A stretch of 64,000 nt of DNA, from assembly GCF_030646165.1 (NCBI RefSeq), contig NZ_JAUTDO010000002.1, positions 496,001 to 560,000 on the forward strand, in the 5' to 3' direction. The notes under the pieces are model-generated. The model saw nothing but the letters and a program-made list of their open reading frames with translations, made no database searches and was not told the origin of the DNA. A program made the position numbers and the translations under genes. Origin of the DNA: Conexibacter sp. CPCC 206217 (GTDB lineage Bacteria > Actinomycetota > Thermoleophilia > Solirubrobacterales > Solirubrobacteraceae). Position 1 is the first letter of the stretch; each line of letters opens with the position of its first letter. Below, one piece after another: positions 42,744 through 51,166 of the stretch.

Positions 42744-43793
42744 TCAGGCCGCGCCGACGAGCTCACGGACGGCTGCGGCCACCGCGTCCGGACCTGGAAG
42801 CGAAGCGGCTTCGAGCACGCGGCTGTACGGGATCGGGCGATCGGCCCGCGCGAGGCGGCGCGGCGGCGCCTTCAACGCGACCGCTCCGCTCTCGACGACG
42901 CGGGCGACGATCTCCCCGCTGGCACCGAAGCTGCGGTAGTCCTCGTCGAGCACCAGCAGGCGCCCGGTCTTGGCGACCGACTCGAGGATGGCGTCGGTGT
43001 CGAGCGGCACGAGGGTGCGCGGATCGAGCACCTCGGCCTCGATGCCCTCCTCGGCGAGGACGTCCGCGGCGAGCACCGCCGTGTGCGTCATCAACGAGAA
43101 CGCCACGATCGTCACGTCGCTGCCGCGGCGGCGGACCGCCGCTCTGCCGAACTCGACTTCGTACGGCTCGCGCGCGACCGCCGGGTTGCGCAGCGCGTCG
43201 TCGGGGTCCCCGGGCAGCCCGCTCTCGCCGAGCAGCGCGCGATGGACCATGTAGAGAACCGGGTCGTCGTCCCGGATCGCCGAGATCAGCATGCCCTTGG
43301 CGTCGTGGGAGGTCGCCGGCAGCGCGACCTTCAGCCCGGGGATGTGCGCGAACATGCCGTGCAGCGTCTGGCCGTGGGTGGCTCCCTGTCGCAGCGGGTT
43401 GCCGGCCGAGGTGATGAGCGTCAGCGGGACTCGCCGCGTTCCCGCCGAGGAGTAATGGACCTTGGCGACGTAGTTGGCGATCTGGTCCATCGCGACGCCG
43501 AAGAAGTCCACGATCATCAGTTCGGCGATCGGTCGCATCCCCGCGACGGCCGCGCCCGCGGCGGCGCCGATGAAGCCGGCTTCGGAGATCGGCGTGTCGC
43601 GCACGCGCGCGGCGCCGAAGCGCTCGCGCAGGCCCGCGTACTGACCGTAGATGCCGCCGAACCCGACGACGTCCTCGCCCAACAGCATCGTGCGTTCGTC
43701 ACGCTCCATCTCGGCGAGCATCGCCTCCCGGATCGCCTCGACCTGCGTGATCGCCCGGGCCGCGACAGACGCGGGGCCGCCGACCCCGCTCAT
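42744..43793 (-). CDS. Thiamine-diphosphate dehydrogenase E1 beta subunit, second set
   Basis: 349 residues, ATGA-coupled to the alpha gene. Features: LLGEDVVGFGGIYGQYAGLR, DTPISEAGFIGAAAGAAVAG, ITSAGNPLRQGATHGQTLHG (His loop), PALLGESGLPGDP region, LDPRTLVPLDTDAI, and YRSFGASGEIVARV. Clearly different from the beta chain at 2582, so not a recent duplicate. No E2 or E3 gene accompanies it; it may borrow the E2 at 142-1455 or act as a stand-alone decarboxylase. Confidence 0.9.
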   Translation of the reverse strand: MSGVGGPASVAARAITQVEAIREAMLAEMERDERTMLLGEDVVGFGGIYGQYAGLRERFGAARVRDTPISEAGFIGAAAGAAVAGMRPIAELMIVDFFGVAMDQIANYVAKVHYSSAGTRRVPLTLITSAGNPLRQGATHGQTLHGMFAHIPGLKVALPATSHDAKGMLISAIRDDDPVLYMVHRALLGESGLPGDPDDALRNPAVAREPYEVEFGRAAVRRRGSDVTIVAFSLMTHTAVLAADVLAEEGIEAEVLDPRTLVPLDTDAILESVAKTGRLLVLDEDYRSFGASGEIVARVVESGAVALKAPPRRLARADRPIPYSRVLEAASLPGPDAVAAAVRELVGAA

Positions 43794-44908
43794 CGGGCGC
43801 TCCCGGCAGCGACCGGCGAGCGCGACTCGACGAACACGTGACGAGCTGCGTCCTGCACCGGCGGATAAGGACTGTCGCGCGCGAACGCGAACGCGTCGGC
43901 GATCTCGGCGTCGACCGCATCCTGGATCGCGTGCCGGCGCTGCTCGTCCAAGGCGCCCGCGTCCAGAAGCTCGCGCTCGAAGCGCATGAGCGCGTCGCGC
44001 TGACGAACCGCGTCGAGCTCAGCCGCGTCGCGATACTGCTGCCTGTCGCCCTCGAAGCCGCCGCGGATCCGATCGGTCTCGACCTCGAGCAACGTCGGAC
44101 CCTCGCCCGCACGCGCGCGTGAGATCGCTGCCGCGGCCGCCGCCGAGATCGCCATCGGGTCGTTGCCGGCGACGTGCACGCCGGGCAGTCCGTAGCCGAC
44201 GGCGCGCTCGGCGATCCGCGGCACGGCGGCGCTGGACGCCACCGGGACGCTGAGCGCGTAGCCGTTGTTCTCCACCACGAAGACCACCGGCAGCTTCCAC
44301 AGGCTCGCGAGGTTGAGCGCCTCGTGGAAGGTGCCCTGGTTGGAGGCGCCCTCGCCGAGGCACACCATCGCCACCGCGTCGCGGCCCTGCGTCTGCGCCG
44401 CGAGCGCGTGGCCGGCGGCGACGGGCAGCAGCTGAGCCATGATCACCGAGGTCTCGAAGTTGACGGTCGTGTCGTGCAGGCTGAAGTCGCCGCCCTTGCC
44501 GCGGTTGGTGCCGTCGACCCGGCCGAACAGCTCGGCGACCAGCCGCCGCAGCGAGACGCCTTTGGCCAGCGCCACGTGGTGCGAGCGGTGCGTCGAGCCG
44601 AGGTAGTCGTCGGCGCGCAGGTGCAGGATCCCGGCCGCGACCGGCTCCTGGCCGACCGCGCTCTCGAGATTGCCCTGCAGCTCGGCCTCCGCGCTGGCGA
44701 TCGGGTCGTCGAAGACGCGCAGGCGATCGCCGCCCGCCGCGGCGATGCGGCGGCGCATGTCCTGAAAGAGGTCGGCCAGCGCCAGCTCAAAGCGGCGGAT
44801 GCGGACCATGCACGCATAGACCTCCAGACTGAAATCGCCATCCGACACACCTTCGGGGCGATCGGCGAGCGTCTGCCCCGGCGGTTGCGTACTTCGATCT
44901 CTACTCAA
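43790..44908 (-). CDS. Thiamine-diphosphate dehydrogenase E1 alpha subunit, second set
   Basis: 372 residues from TTG 44908, with GAGG about 10 bases upstream; no better start lies before the first conserved block. ThDP motif GEGASNQGTFHEALNLASLW to VVENN. The N-terminal part has an insertion (MRRRIAAAGGDRLRVFDDPI) not seen in the alpha chain at 1591, and the substrate loop reads STHRSHHVALAKGV and GTNRGKGGDFSLHD (GGSMH becomes GGDFS). First gene of the operon controlled by the TACTAATAACGTT site. Confidence 0.9.
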   Translation of the reverse strand: MSRDRSTQPPGQTLADRPEGVSDGDFSLEVYACMVRIRRFELALADLFQDMRRRIAAAGGDRLRVFDDPIASAEAELQGNLESAVGQEPVAAGILHLRADDYLGSTHRSHHVALAKGVSLRRLVAELFGRVDGTNRGKGGDFSLHDTTVNFETSVIMAQLLPVAAGHALAAQTQGRDAVAMVCLGEGASNQGTFHEALNLASLWKLPVVFVVENNGYALSVPVASSAAVPRIAERAVGYGLPGVHVAGNDPMAISAAAAAAISRARAGEGPTLLEVETDRIRGGFEGDRQQYRDAAELDAVRQRDALMRFERELLDAGALDEQRRHAIQDAVDAEIADAFAFARDSPYPPVQDAARHVFVESRSPVAAGSAR

Positions 44909-44929
44909 CGCTGGCGTCCTCGTCCGAGC

Positions 44930-44960
44930 TACTAATAACGTTCTTAGTACACAATGTTAA
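44930..44960 (-). promoter_or_regulatory. Promoter of the E1/DUF1989/acyl-CoA operon with LacI-type operator
   Basis: Read leftward: -35 TTAACA (TGTTAA at 44955-44960), 17-bp spacer, -10 TATTAG (CTAATA at 44932-44937). The operator at 44930-44949 is a 20-bp near-palindrome centred on AACGTT (half-sites TACTAATAAC and GTTCTTAGTA, one mismatch), with the central CG typical of LacI-family sites. It covers the -10 and most of the spacer. The LacI gene just upstream on the same strand is the obvious regulator. Confidence 0.7.
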
Positions 44961-45010
44961 CCATCCGGTGACGAGCTTTCAAGGGCGATTTCAGACAGTC
45001 GGCGGGGGGA

Positions 45011-45075
45011 CGCGGGTCGTGCGGGCCGCCTCCCGCTCAGCTCGCATCCGCGGGAGGCGGCCCGCACGACCCGCG
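45011..45075 (-). terminator. 26-bp perfect inverted repeat spanning the end of the lacI-type gene
   Basis: Arms 45011-45036 and 45050-45075 are perfect complements with a 13-base loop that contains the regulator's stop codon (TGA, 45037-45039 on the minus strand). The upstream arm codes for the last residues of the regulator (GSCGPPP). An unusually long and stable hairpin, placed to insulate the next operon's promoter. No U-tract. Confidence 0.75.
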
Positions 45076-46065
45076 CACGGCGAGGTGCGCGTCGAGCACG
45101 ATCCGGCGGGGCCCCGTGGGGCCCCTGCCCGCGATCCGATCCAGCAGCAGCCGCATGCCGATCGCCCCCTGCTCGCTGCGCGGTCGCTCGACCGTCGTCG
45201 GCGCGGGGTGCATCAGCTCAGACCAATCGATCGGATCGAAGCCGATGAAGGCGACGTCGCCCGGGATCCTGACCTTCAGGTCGTGCATGTACTTGAGCGC
45301 ACCGAGCGACATCATGTTGTTGACGGAGAAGATCGCCGTCGCCGGCCGATCGCGGGAGAGCAGACGCGCGGCGGCCTGGTAGCCGGACGCAGCGCTGAAG
45401 TCGCCGTACTCGACGTACGACTCGTCGAGCTCCAGGCCCGCCGCGTCCAGCGCGCTGACGAATCCGTCGTGACGTTGCTTGCCCGGCGACGTGGTCATCG
45501 GGCCTCCGATGATGCCGATCCGCTTGTGCCCCAGCTGCAGCAGGTAATCGCCGGCCAGGCGCGCGCCCCCGAAGTCGTCCACCACGACGACGTCGAATGG
45601 ATGCGGATGACCGATCGGCTCGAACTCCAGCAGCACGGTCGGCTGACCGGTCGCGCGCAGCGCCTCGACCACCTCGGGCTCGGAGGCCGCTGCGCAGATG
45701 AAGCCGTCGATGCGGCTGCCGAGGTCGGCGATCGTCTCGGGCAGGCGTTCGCTGGATCCGGCGAGGTAGAGCTTGTACTCGCTGGTGCCGCCGACCGACT
45801 GGATGCCGCGCACCACCGATGCGAGATACGGATTGGTGATGTCCGCGACGACGACCCCGATCGCGTGCGTCACACGCGAGCGCAATCCGCGCGCGATCTC
45901 GTTGGGCCGGTAGTTGAGCTGCTCGATCGCGGCTGCGATCTCATCCGGTCGTCGGACCGGGAGTCTGCGGACGTAGCGTGACACCGTGGAGACGGAGACA
46001 CCGGCGAGGCGGGCGACGTCGCCGAGTCTCGGGATGCCGTCGTTGCCGGCGGTCGGCGCGGTCAC
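45037..46065 (-). CDS. LacI-family transcriptional regulator
   Basis: 342 residues from GTG 46065 (GTGA overlap with the nucleotidyltransferase gene). Helix-turn-helix RLGDVARLAGVSVSTVSRYV (about residues 13-32) and hinge helix region NYRPNEIARGLRSRVTHAIG. The periplasmic-binding-protein-like effector domain follows (VVVADITNPYLASVVRGIQS, GGARLAGDYLLQLGHKRIGI, AIFSVNNMMSLGALKYM, VAFIGFDPIDWSELMHP, PTTVERPRSEQGAIGMRLLL). Last gene of the hydantoinase/APC operon. Probably binds TACTAATAACGTT sites ahead of both operons and senses a pathway intermediate or sugar-like ligand. Confidence 0.92.
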   Translation of the reverse strand: MTAPTAGNDGIPRLGDVARLAGVSVSTVSRYVRRLPVRRPDEIAAAIEQLNYRPNEIARGLRSRVTHAIGVVVADITNPYLASVVRGIQSVGGTSEYKLYLAGSSERLPETIADLGSRIDGFICAAASEPEVVEALRATGQPTVLLEFEPIGHPHPFDVVVVDDFGGARLAGDYLLQLGHKRIGIIGGPMTTSPGKQRHDGFVSALDAAGLELDESYVEYGDFSAASGYQAAARLLSRDRPATAIFSVNNMMSLGALKYMHDLKVRIPGDVAFIGFDPIDWSELMHPAPTTVERPRSEQGAIGMRLLLDRIAGRGPTGPRRIVLDAHLAVRGSCGPPPADAS

Positions 46066-46769
46066 CCGCCCACCTCCTCGGGGATGTCGTACCAGCGCTT
46101 GCGCTCTCCGATGCGGGCGCGCAGCCTGAATCTGCGTGTTCGCGGCGCGGCCTCCACGGCCTCCAGGATGCGGTCGGCCCGCGGCCGCACCGCCGGCGCT
46201 GTCGCGGCGACCGTCTCCAGGGAGTTCGTGAAGGTGCGCCACAGCCCCCAGTCGTTGCCGAGCAGGCGACCGAGGTAGTCGACGTTCACCACATCGCCCT
46301 CCGTGCTCCCGCACTCGTGCGCCGTCAGCAGCAGGGCGACGTCCTGGGCGTCCTTCTCGTTGAGCTCCACGACCTGCAGCTTGGTCAGCAGCAGGTCGGT
46401 GACGGTGATCGTCGGGGTGTCCAGTTCGATGCGCTCGACGAGCGGGATCTCGTGGCACATCTCGAAGCGGTCGACGAAGACGTCGAGCTTCCCCGCGGGC
46501 CCGTGGAAGACCAGCCGTCGGTCGCCGTTGAGCGCGTTGAACTGGCGCTCGCCCTCGAACCCGTGCGCCTCCAGCACCTGCGTCAGCGTCTTCGTGGAGC
46601 GGCGCGCCGCGATCAGGTCGAGATCGCTGAACGCGCGATGCGGCGCATCGCCGCGGCCGCTGTGCAGCGCGATCGCTGCGCCGCCGATGAGGCGCACCGC
46701 GGCCCCGGCGGCGCGGCAGCTCTCGACGATCTCCACACCCTCGGCCACCTGGGCCGCAGCATCAGCCAT
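46062..46769 (-). CDS. Nucleotidyltransferase-like protein (AbiEii-type fold)
   Basis: 235 residues. The core VRLIGGAAIALHSG followed by FSDLDLIA (GG...DxD nucleotidyltransferase pattern) and LDVFVDRFEM fits the minimal nucleotidyltransferase fold also used by AbiEii/AbiGii toxins. The second half (TVTDLLLTKLQVVELNEKDA QDVALLLT) is the usual helical part. No antitoxin gene is adjacent; instead the gene is GTGA-coupled to the LacI regulator, so a role in a metabolic operon, not phage defence, is hinted. Function unknown. Confidence 0.75.
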   Translation of the reverse strand: MADAAAQVAEGVEIVESCRAAGAAVRLIGGAAIALHSGRGDAPHRAFSDLDLIAARRSTKTLTQVLEAHGFEGERQFNALNGDRRLVFHGPAGKLDVFVDRFEMCHEIPLVERIELDTPTITVTDLLLTKLQVVELNEKDAQDVALLLTAHECGSTEGDVVNVDYLGRLLGNDWGLWRTFTNSLETVAATAPAVRPRADRILEAVEAAPRTRRFRLRARIGERKRWYDIPEEVGG

Positions 46770-46799
46770 GACGCACCGCCTCGCACGCCGGTGGCCCTG

Positions 46800-47777
46800 T
46801 CATCCCTGCGTCAGCTGCCATCGCAGCACCTCCCCCTGTCGGTCGATCTCGATGATGGCTCCGCGCAGCGCGCCGACCGGATAGTCGGAACCGGGGTTCA
46901 CGCACAGCGTCCGTCCGAGCTGGTCGCCCGCGGCGCATTCGTGCACGTGGCCGTGCAGGCCGACGGCAGGCTGCCAGCGCTCGATCACCTCGCGCGTGCC
47001 GCTCGAGCCGACCGGCCCCAGCTCCACGCCGCCGTCACCGCCGACGATCGGCCGCATCAGCTCGTCCAGCAGCGGAGCCCGGTCGAGCTTGGTGTCGTGC
47101 GGCGGGCAGTGCACGTTGAGGACCACCCGCCGCGGGTCGGCGACTTCTCTCAGCCGCTCCTCCAGGCGACGGGTGATCTCCGTCTCCGTGAGTTCGCGAG
47201 GCGTTCTCCATGGCGTCGGGTTCGAGTAGCCGAGCGAGACGAGTTGGCAGCCGTCGGGCAGCGCATGGATGCCGTCCTCCGCGTATCGGATCGCGTCGGC
47301 CTCGCGCAGCACCTCCTCGAACACCGTGTAGTCGTCGTTGCCGAGCATCATGTAGGCGGGGTAGCCGTCCGGCAGCCGCTCGGCCGCGAGCTCGGTCCAG
47401 CGTCTCAGGCTGTCGCGCATCGCGGCCTCGAAGCGCGTCTTCAGCAGCTCGGGATCCGCGTCCATCGCCGCCTGTTCGTCGGCCTGGACGACGAGGTCGT
47501 ACAGACCCATCATCCGAATCTTGCGCTGCAGCTCGGCGAGCTCGCCTGCCGTGCTCGCCGTTTCGCTGACGCCGCGCACGACGGCCGTCCAGCTGGAGCC
47601 GTGGTCGATGATCGGCACCAGCCCCTTGCCGGTGACGTCCCCGCCGAGGATCAGCACATCGGCCTCGTACGCCTCGCGCGCGTTCAGCCACTTGCGGAAG
47701 CACTGCTCCGACCCGTGCACGTCGGTCGCGAAGAAGATGCGCATGCCGCGCTCGCGGCGTCGCTTGAAGAGGGTCAT
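46800..47777 (-). CDS. Calcineurin-like metallophosphoesterase
   Basis: 325 residues, ATGA-coupled to the permease. The dinuclear metal motifs are all present: D-x-H in FATDVHGS, GD in LILGGDVTGKG, GND in MLGNDDY, H in VHCPPHDT, and GHVH in GLHGHVHE. A central helical insertion (residues about 75-130) is larger than in minimal members. Likely hydrolyses a phosphoester made or met in this pathway; it could also act on a nucleotide signal. Confidence 0.88.
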   Translation of the reverse strand: MTLFKRRRERGMRIFFATDVHGSEQCFRKWLNAREAYEADVLILGGDVTGKGLVPIIDHGSSWTAVVRGVSETASTAGELAELQRKIRMMGLYDLVVQADEQAAMDADPELLKTRFEAAMRDSLRRWTELAAERLPDGYPAYMMLGNDDYTVFEEVLREADAIRYAEDGIHALPDGCQLVSLGYSNPTPWRTPRELTETEITRRLEERLREVADPRRVVLNVHCPPHDTKLDRAPLLDELMRPIVGGDGGVELGPVGSSGTREVIERWQPAVGLHGHVHECAAGDQLGRTLCVNPGSDYPVGALRGAIIEIDRQGEVLRWQLTQG

Positions 47778-49396
47778 TCGGGCGGCAGCTCCCGTCCGAC
47801 GAGCGCGAGGTCGACGCCCCGGCTCTTGTTGATCGCATAGGCGATCGGATAGAACACCAGCGAGATGGTCAGCACGATGGCGGTGGCGATGAAACCAGTC
47901 GAGTTGTTCACGCCGAGCGCATCCTGCGAGACCAGAGAGTAGAACACGAACAGGTAGACGGCGAGCGCGAAGCCGCCGACGAGCGTGATCGCCGGCAGGC
48001 CCGCGATCTTGCCGCGCACTGCCGAGGACGCGTACAGCGAGCGGCGCCGGAACGGGAACGCGATCGCCGCGATCGCCGTGACGATGAACGAGATCGTCGT
48101 GCCCAGGATGATCGCTCCGAACGCCGCGCTGAAGGTCGGGCTCCCCCACACGAGAAAGATCAGGTAGAGGATCGAGACGACCGTCACGATGATCGGCGTG
48201 ACCACCGGCGTGCCCGTTCGCGGGCTGACCTCCGCGACCTTCTCCGGCAGCATCCGGTCGAACGACCACGCGAACAGGTTGCGGGTCGCGAACAGCGCCG
48301 TCGCCAGGATCGTGGAGATCGGCGCGGCGAAGTAGGCGATCGCGAGGATCGTCAGGACGATCTTGGAGTGCGTCACGAGCGTGACGAAGTAGAAGAACGA
48401 CGCCCCCTGGCCGAGCGTGTAGCCGGGGTCGCCGCTCCCGCTCAGATGCGAGGCCGAGCCGATGAACTCGAAGCCGATCACGCGGCTGCAGAGAGCGAAG
48501 GCCACGATCACCATCGCGCCCACCAAGAGCGAGGCTATGAGCGGGCCCAGGATGCCCGTCCGACGCGGCGTGCGCACCTCCCCGCCCGTGTAGGCGCCCG
48601 CCACCGTGTAGGCGAGCGCCAGGTAGAGCGGCGGGATCGCCAGCAGCGACGCCCACAACGAGTAGTCGCCGCTCCCGAATCCGGCCGCTTGACCGGCCGC
48701 GACGATCGCGTCATAGCTTCCCCCCGCCTGGGCCACGCCGGAGACGAAGTCGCCGCGATCGGAGAACAGCAGCGCCAGGATGGCCACGAGCAGACCGGCC
48801 ACGGTGACGAAGAAGAAGACGGCGTTCACCTTCATCGCTCGTCGCATCGAGACGGTGGCGGCGAGCAGGCCCGCGCCCAGCAGCACCGCCACGCCGATCG
48901 CGAAGGTCCAGCCCTTCTGCGAGATCGTGACCGACCAGCCGGCGATCGTGTCCGAGCCGAAGGCCGTGCCGAGCGTCGCGAAGGCGGTCGGCAGGGCGTC
49001 CTGCGCGACGAGGAAGGCGAGGAAGCCGTTCGCGAGCACGAACCAAGTGGTCGCGTTGGCGTTGACCGCGAGACCGACCCACGGGTGGAACGTCCGACCA
49101 ACCCACACGTAGTCGCCACCGGACCGCGGGATCGCCGCTGTGAAGACGCCGTACAGGAGCACTGGAAAGAGGCACAGGACGCACGCGATGACCGCCGTGA
49201 CCAGCGGGTTGGCGTCGCTGAAAGCGCCCGCGATCTGGGTCAGCGCGAGCACCGACCACATCACTCCGACCGTCGTGACGTTGAAGAAGACGCTCGACCG
49301 CAGCGAGATCGAGCGGACCAGACCCGTGGCCTTGCGCTCGTACAGGCTCGGAGCGGGCCCGTCGGCGGGGTCTGCTGGTGACACGTGGCTACTCAC
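47774..49396 (-). CDS. APC-family amino acid/polyamine permease
   Basis: 540 residues, about 12 membrane segments. Start GTG 49396 overlaps the upstream stop by 8 bases. The first segment FNVTTVGVMWSVLALTQIAG and PRSGGDYVWVGRTFHPWVGL match the APC substrate-binding region (unwound helix and SGGxY motif). The C-terminus is cytoplasmic and short. In context it should import the nitrogenous substrate or an amino acid released by the hydantoinase and N-carbamoylase. Confidence 0.9.
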   Translation of the reverse strand: MSSHVSPADPADGPAPSLYERKATGLVRSISLRSSVFFNVTTVGVMWSVLALTQIAGAFSDANPLVTAVIACVLCLFPVLLYGVFTAAIPRSGGDYVWVGRTFHPWVGLAVNANATTWFVLANGFLAFLVAQDALPTAFATLGTAFGSDTIAGWSVTISQKGWTFAIGVAVLLGAGLLAATVSMRRAMKVNAVFFFVTVAGLLVAILALLFSDRGDFVSGVAQAGGSYDAIVAAGQAAGFGSGDYSLWASLLAIPPLYLALAYTVAGAYTGGEVRTPRRTGILGPLIASLLVGAMVIVAFALCSRVIGFEFIGSASHLSGSGDPGYTLGQGASFFYFVTLVTHSKIVLTILAIAYFAAPISTILATALFATRNLFAWSFDRMLPEKVAEVSPRTGTPVVTPIIVTVVSILYLIFLVWGSPTFSAAFGAIILGTTISFIVTAIAAIAFPFRRRSLYASSAVRGKIAGLPAITLVGGFALAVYLFVFYSLVSQDALGVNNSTGFIATAIVLTISLVFYPIAYAINKSRGVDLALVGRELPPE

Positions 49397-50234
49397 GATT
49401 CACTTCCTTCGTGGTCGCGGCGCGGTGCGCCGTCGTGACAGGCCGGGACGTGCGGGAGATGTCGGTCGGCGGCCATCGCAGCGGGGTGCTGCCGGTGTCG
49501 AGGATCGAGACGCGGATCGGGTGGACCGGGACGGTCGGCCCGCTTTCGCTCCAGGAACCGCGCAGCGCGTCCGAGCCGGCGCCGTTGGGGCACAGCGACA
49601 CCGACACGATCAGGTCGATCTCGGCGAAGAACTCGATGTGGTCGCCGCGCACCGAGTCGCTCTCCTCGACCAGGTGGGCGCCGGTCCAGGGGTCGTACGC
49701 GCCCTTCTGGAAGAGGTTGACGTTGTCGTGGACCGCGTACTGGTCGAGACCCATCTGCGCAAAGCCGTAGCGGAGGTTGTCGTAGCAGGGCCGGTGGTGC
49801 ACCCCGGCGTACAGGTGCCAGAGGTGCGCGTTGCAGTGCGCGCCGTAGGCGTAATGGTCGCGCGTTGCGCGCGGGTTCTCGCGCGGACGGACGGTGTCGG
49901 CGATGCAGGTCGCCAGCGGCCGGCTGCGCGGCGGCGTGCCCCACAGCCGGATGCCGCGTGTGACCTTGCCGCCCTCGTTGGACATCTGCGCGGCGCTGAA
50001 GAAGCGCTCGCGCGGATCGTCGCCGTTGACCATGCAGACGTCGAGGATCTGCGCGCCCTCCAGCAGCGTCAGGCGCCACGCCTGCCCCGCCCGCACGCGG
50101 AAGCCGTAGCCCGTCTCCTCGGTGTCGTGCTCGCTGACCAGCGCGAACGAGGACCGGCGCCGGTAGAGGTCGTCATAGAAGGCGGAGTCGAAGGGGTATT
50201 CGGCCCGCTCGAGCACCGCTTCGCCGATGGTCAC
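49389..50234 (-). CDS. DUF1989 protein, B type (keeps Cys/His residues), second operon
   Basis: 281 residues from GTG 50234 (GTGA overlap). Nearly the same in layout as 40049-40828: RAGQAWRLTLLEGAQILDVC, RLWGTPPRSRPLATCIAD, YGAHCNAHLWHLYAGVHHRP, CYDNLRYGFAQM, DNVNLFQKGAYDP, DHIEFFAEIDLIVSVSLCPN. The candidate metal ligands in GAHC...HHRPC are retained. It has an extra C-terminal tail of about 20 residues. Pairs with the A-type protein encoded just upstream. Confidence 0.85.
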   Translation of the reverse strand: MTIGEAVLERAEYPFDSAFYDDLYRRRSSFALVSEHDTEETGYGFRVRAGQAWRLTLLEGAQILDVCMVNGDDPRERFFSAAQMSNEGGKVTRGIRLWGTPPRSRPLATCIADTVRPRENPRATRDHYAYGAHCNAHLWHLYAGVHHRPCYDNLRYGFAQMGLDQYAVHDNVNLFQKGAYDPWTGAHLVEESDSVRGDHIEFFAEIDLIVSVSLCPNGAGSDALRGSWSESGPTVPVHPIRVSILDTGSTPLRWPPTDISRTSRPVTTAHRAATTKEVNRE

Positions 50235-51166
50235 GCGTGCTCCTTCTCGGTCGGGTTCAGGCGATAGTCGATTCCCGGCGTCGGGACGACCTCGCGGGTG
50301 CGCACGCCGCGCTCGTCGAGGTAGCGCGAGAGGTCGGGATAGGAGATGTCGGGGTGGGGCCAACCGAGCGGCTCGGCGATTCTGCCTCCCACGCGGATCG
50401 CGACCGGCCGGGGCTGCGGGAGGCCGGGCGCCGAAGCCGGTCGCGTGCCGTCGACGTAGGGACTCAGCGCCAGCAGGACGACGAGGTCGATCTCCGCGAA
50501 CAGCGTGACCACGTCGCCGGCCCGAGCATCCGAGGGCAGGATCTGGACGCGCTGGGCGTTGCGCTCGATCGTCGACTTCTGGAACAGGCAGACGTGCTCG
50601 ATCAGGATCGATGGGTCCAGGCCGCGGTCCTCCAGCGCACCGGCGAACTGCTCCCATGTCGTCCGCACGCCGTCGGGTCCACCGGCGAAGCGCCATTCGG
50701 CCGGCGTGCCCGAGCCGCCGAAGTAGATGTGGTGCTGGCCGAACGGGCCGCGCGGATCGGTCACGACCGTGTCCCGCAGCACGGTCAGCAGCGGGCGCGA
50801 CCGCGCCATCGTCCCGTAGATTCGCGTCAGCCTGCGCATCCAGAGGCCCTCGCGCAGAACCGTCTGGTGCCAGATGCGCTCATCGGGGTCGGCGCGGTTG
50901 AAGGCGAACATGTTCACGATCTGCGGGCCTTCGAGCAGCTCGATCGAGATCGTCTCGCCCGCGGCGACCTCGATCGCGGCGCCGCTGAGATCGTCGAGCG
51001 TGGTCTGCCAGCGAGTCGGCGCCCCGTCGAGCGCCGCGATCGCGCGCTCGTAGAAGCGCAGGTCGATCGGCGTCGGGACGAGCTGCGGAGATCTCCCGAG
51101 CAGGGCGTTGGCGGCTGCGACCGGCGGATGCATCGGCTCCTCCTGCTTCGCTGACGTGCCGCTCAT
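50231..51166 (-). CDS. DUF1989 protein, A type (lacks the Cys/His cluster), second operon
   Basis: 311 residues, the same length as 40825-41760. ATG 51166 overlaps the SDR stop; an internal ATG at MHPPVAAAN is possible. Conserved blocks: AAGETISIELLEGPQIVNMF, MARSRPLLTVLRDTVVTDPR, FGQHHIYFGGSGTPAEWRFA, IEHVCLFQKSTI, VTLFAEIDLVVLLALSPYVD. As in its paralogue the Cys/His block is missing, so catalysis, if any, rests on the B chain. Confidence 0.85.
   Translation of the reverse strand: MSGTSAKQEEPMHPPVAAANALLGRSPQLVPTPIDLRFYERAIAALDGAPTRWQTTLDDLSGAAIEVAAGETISIELLEGPQIVNMFAFNRADPDERIWHQTVLREGLWMRRLTRIYGTMARSRPLLTVLRDTVVTDPRGPFGQHHIYFGGSGTPAEWRFAGGPDGVRTTWEQFAGALEDRGLDPSILIEHVCLFQKSTIERNAQRVQILPSDARAGDVVTLFAEIDLVVLLALSPYVDGTRPASAPGLPQPRPVAIRVGGRIAEPLGWPHPDISYPDLSRYLDERGVRTREVVPTPGIDYRLNPTEKEHA

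Noticed and set aside
46062..46769. Toxin-antitoxin pair
   Set aside because: No antitoxin gene adjoins; the partner genes are lacI and a metallophosphoesterase in a metabolic operon.
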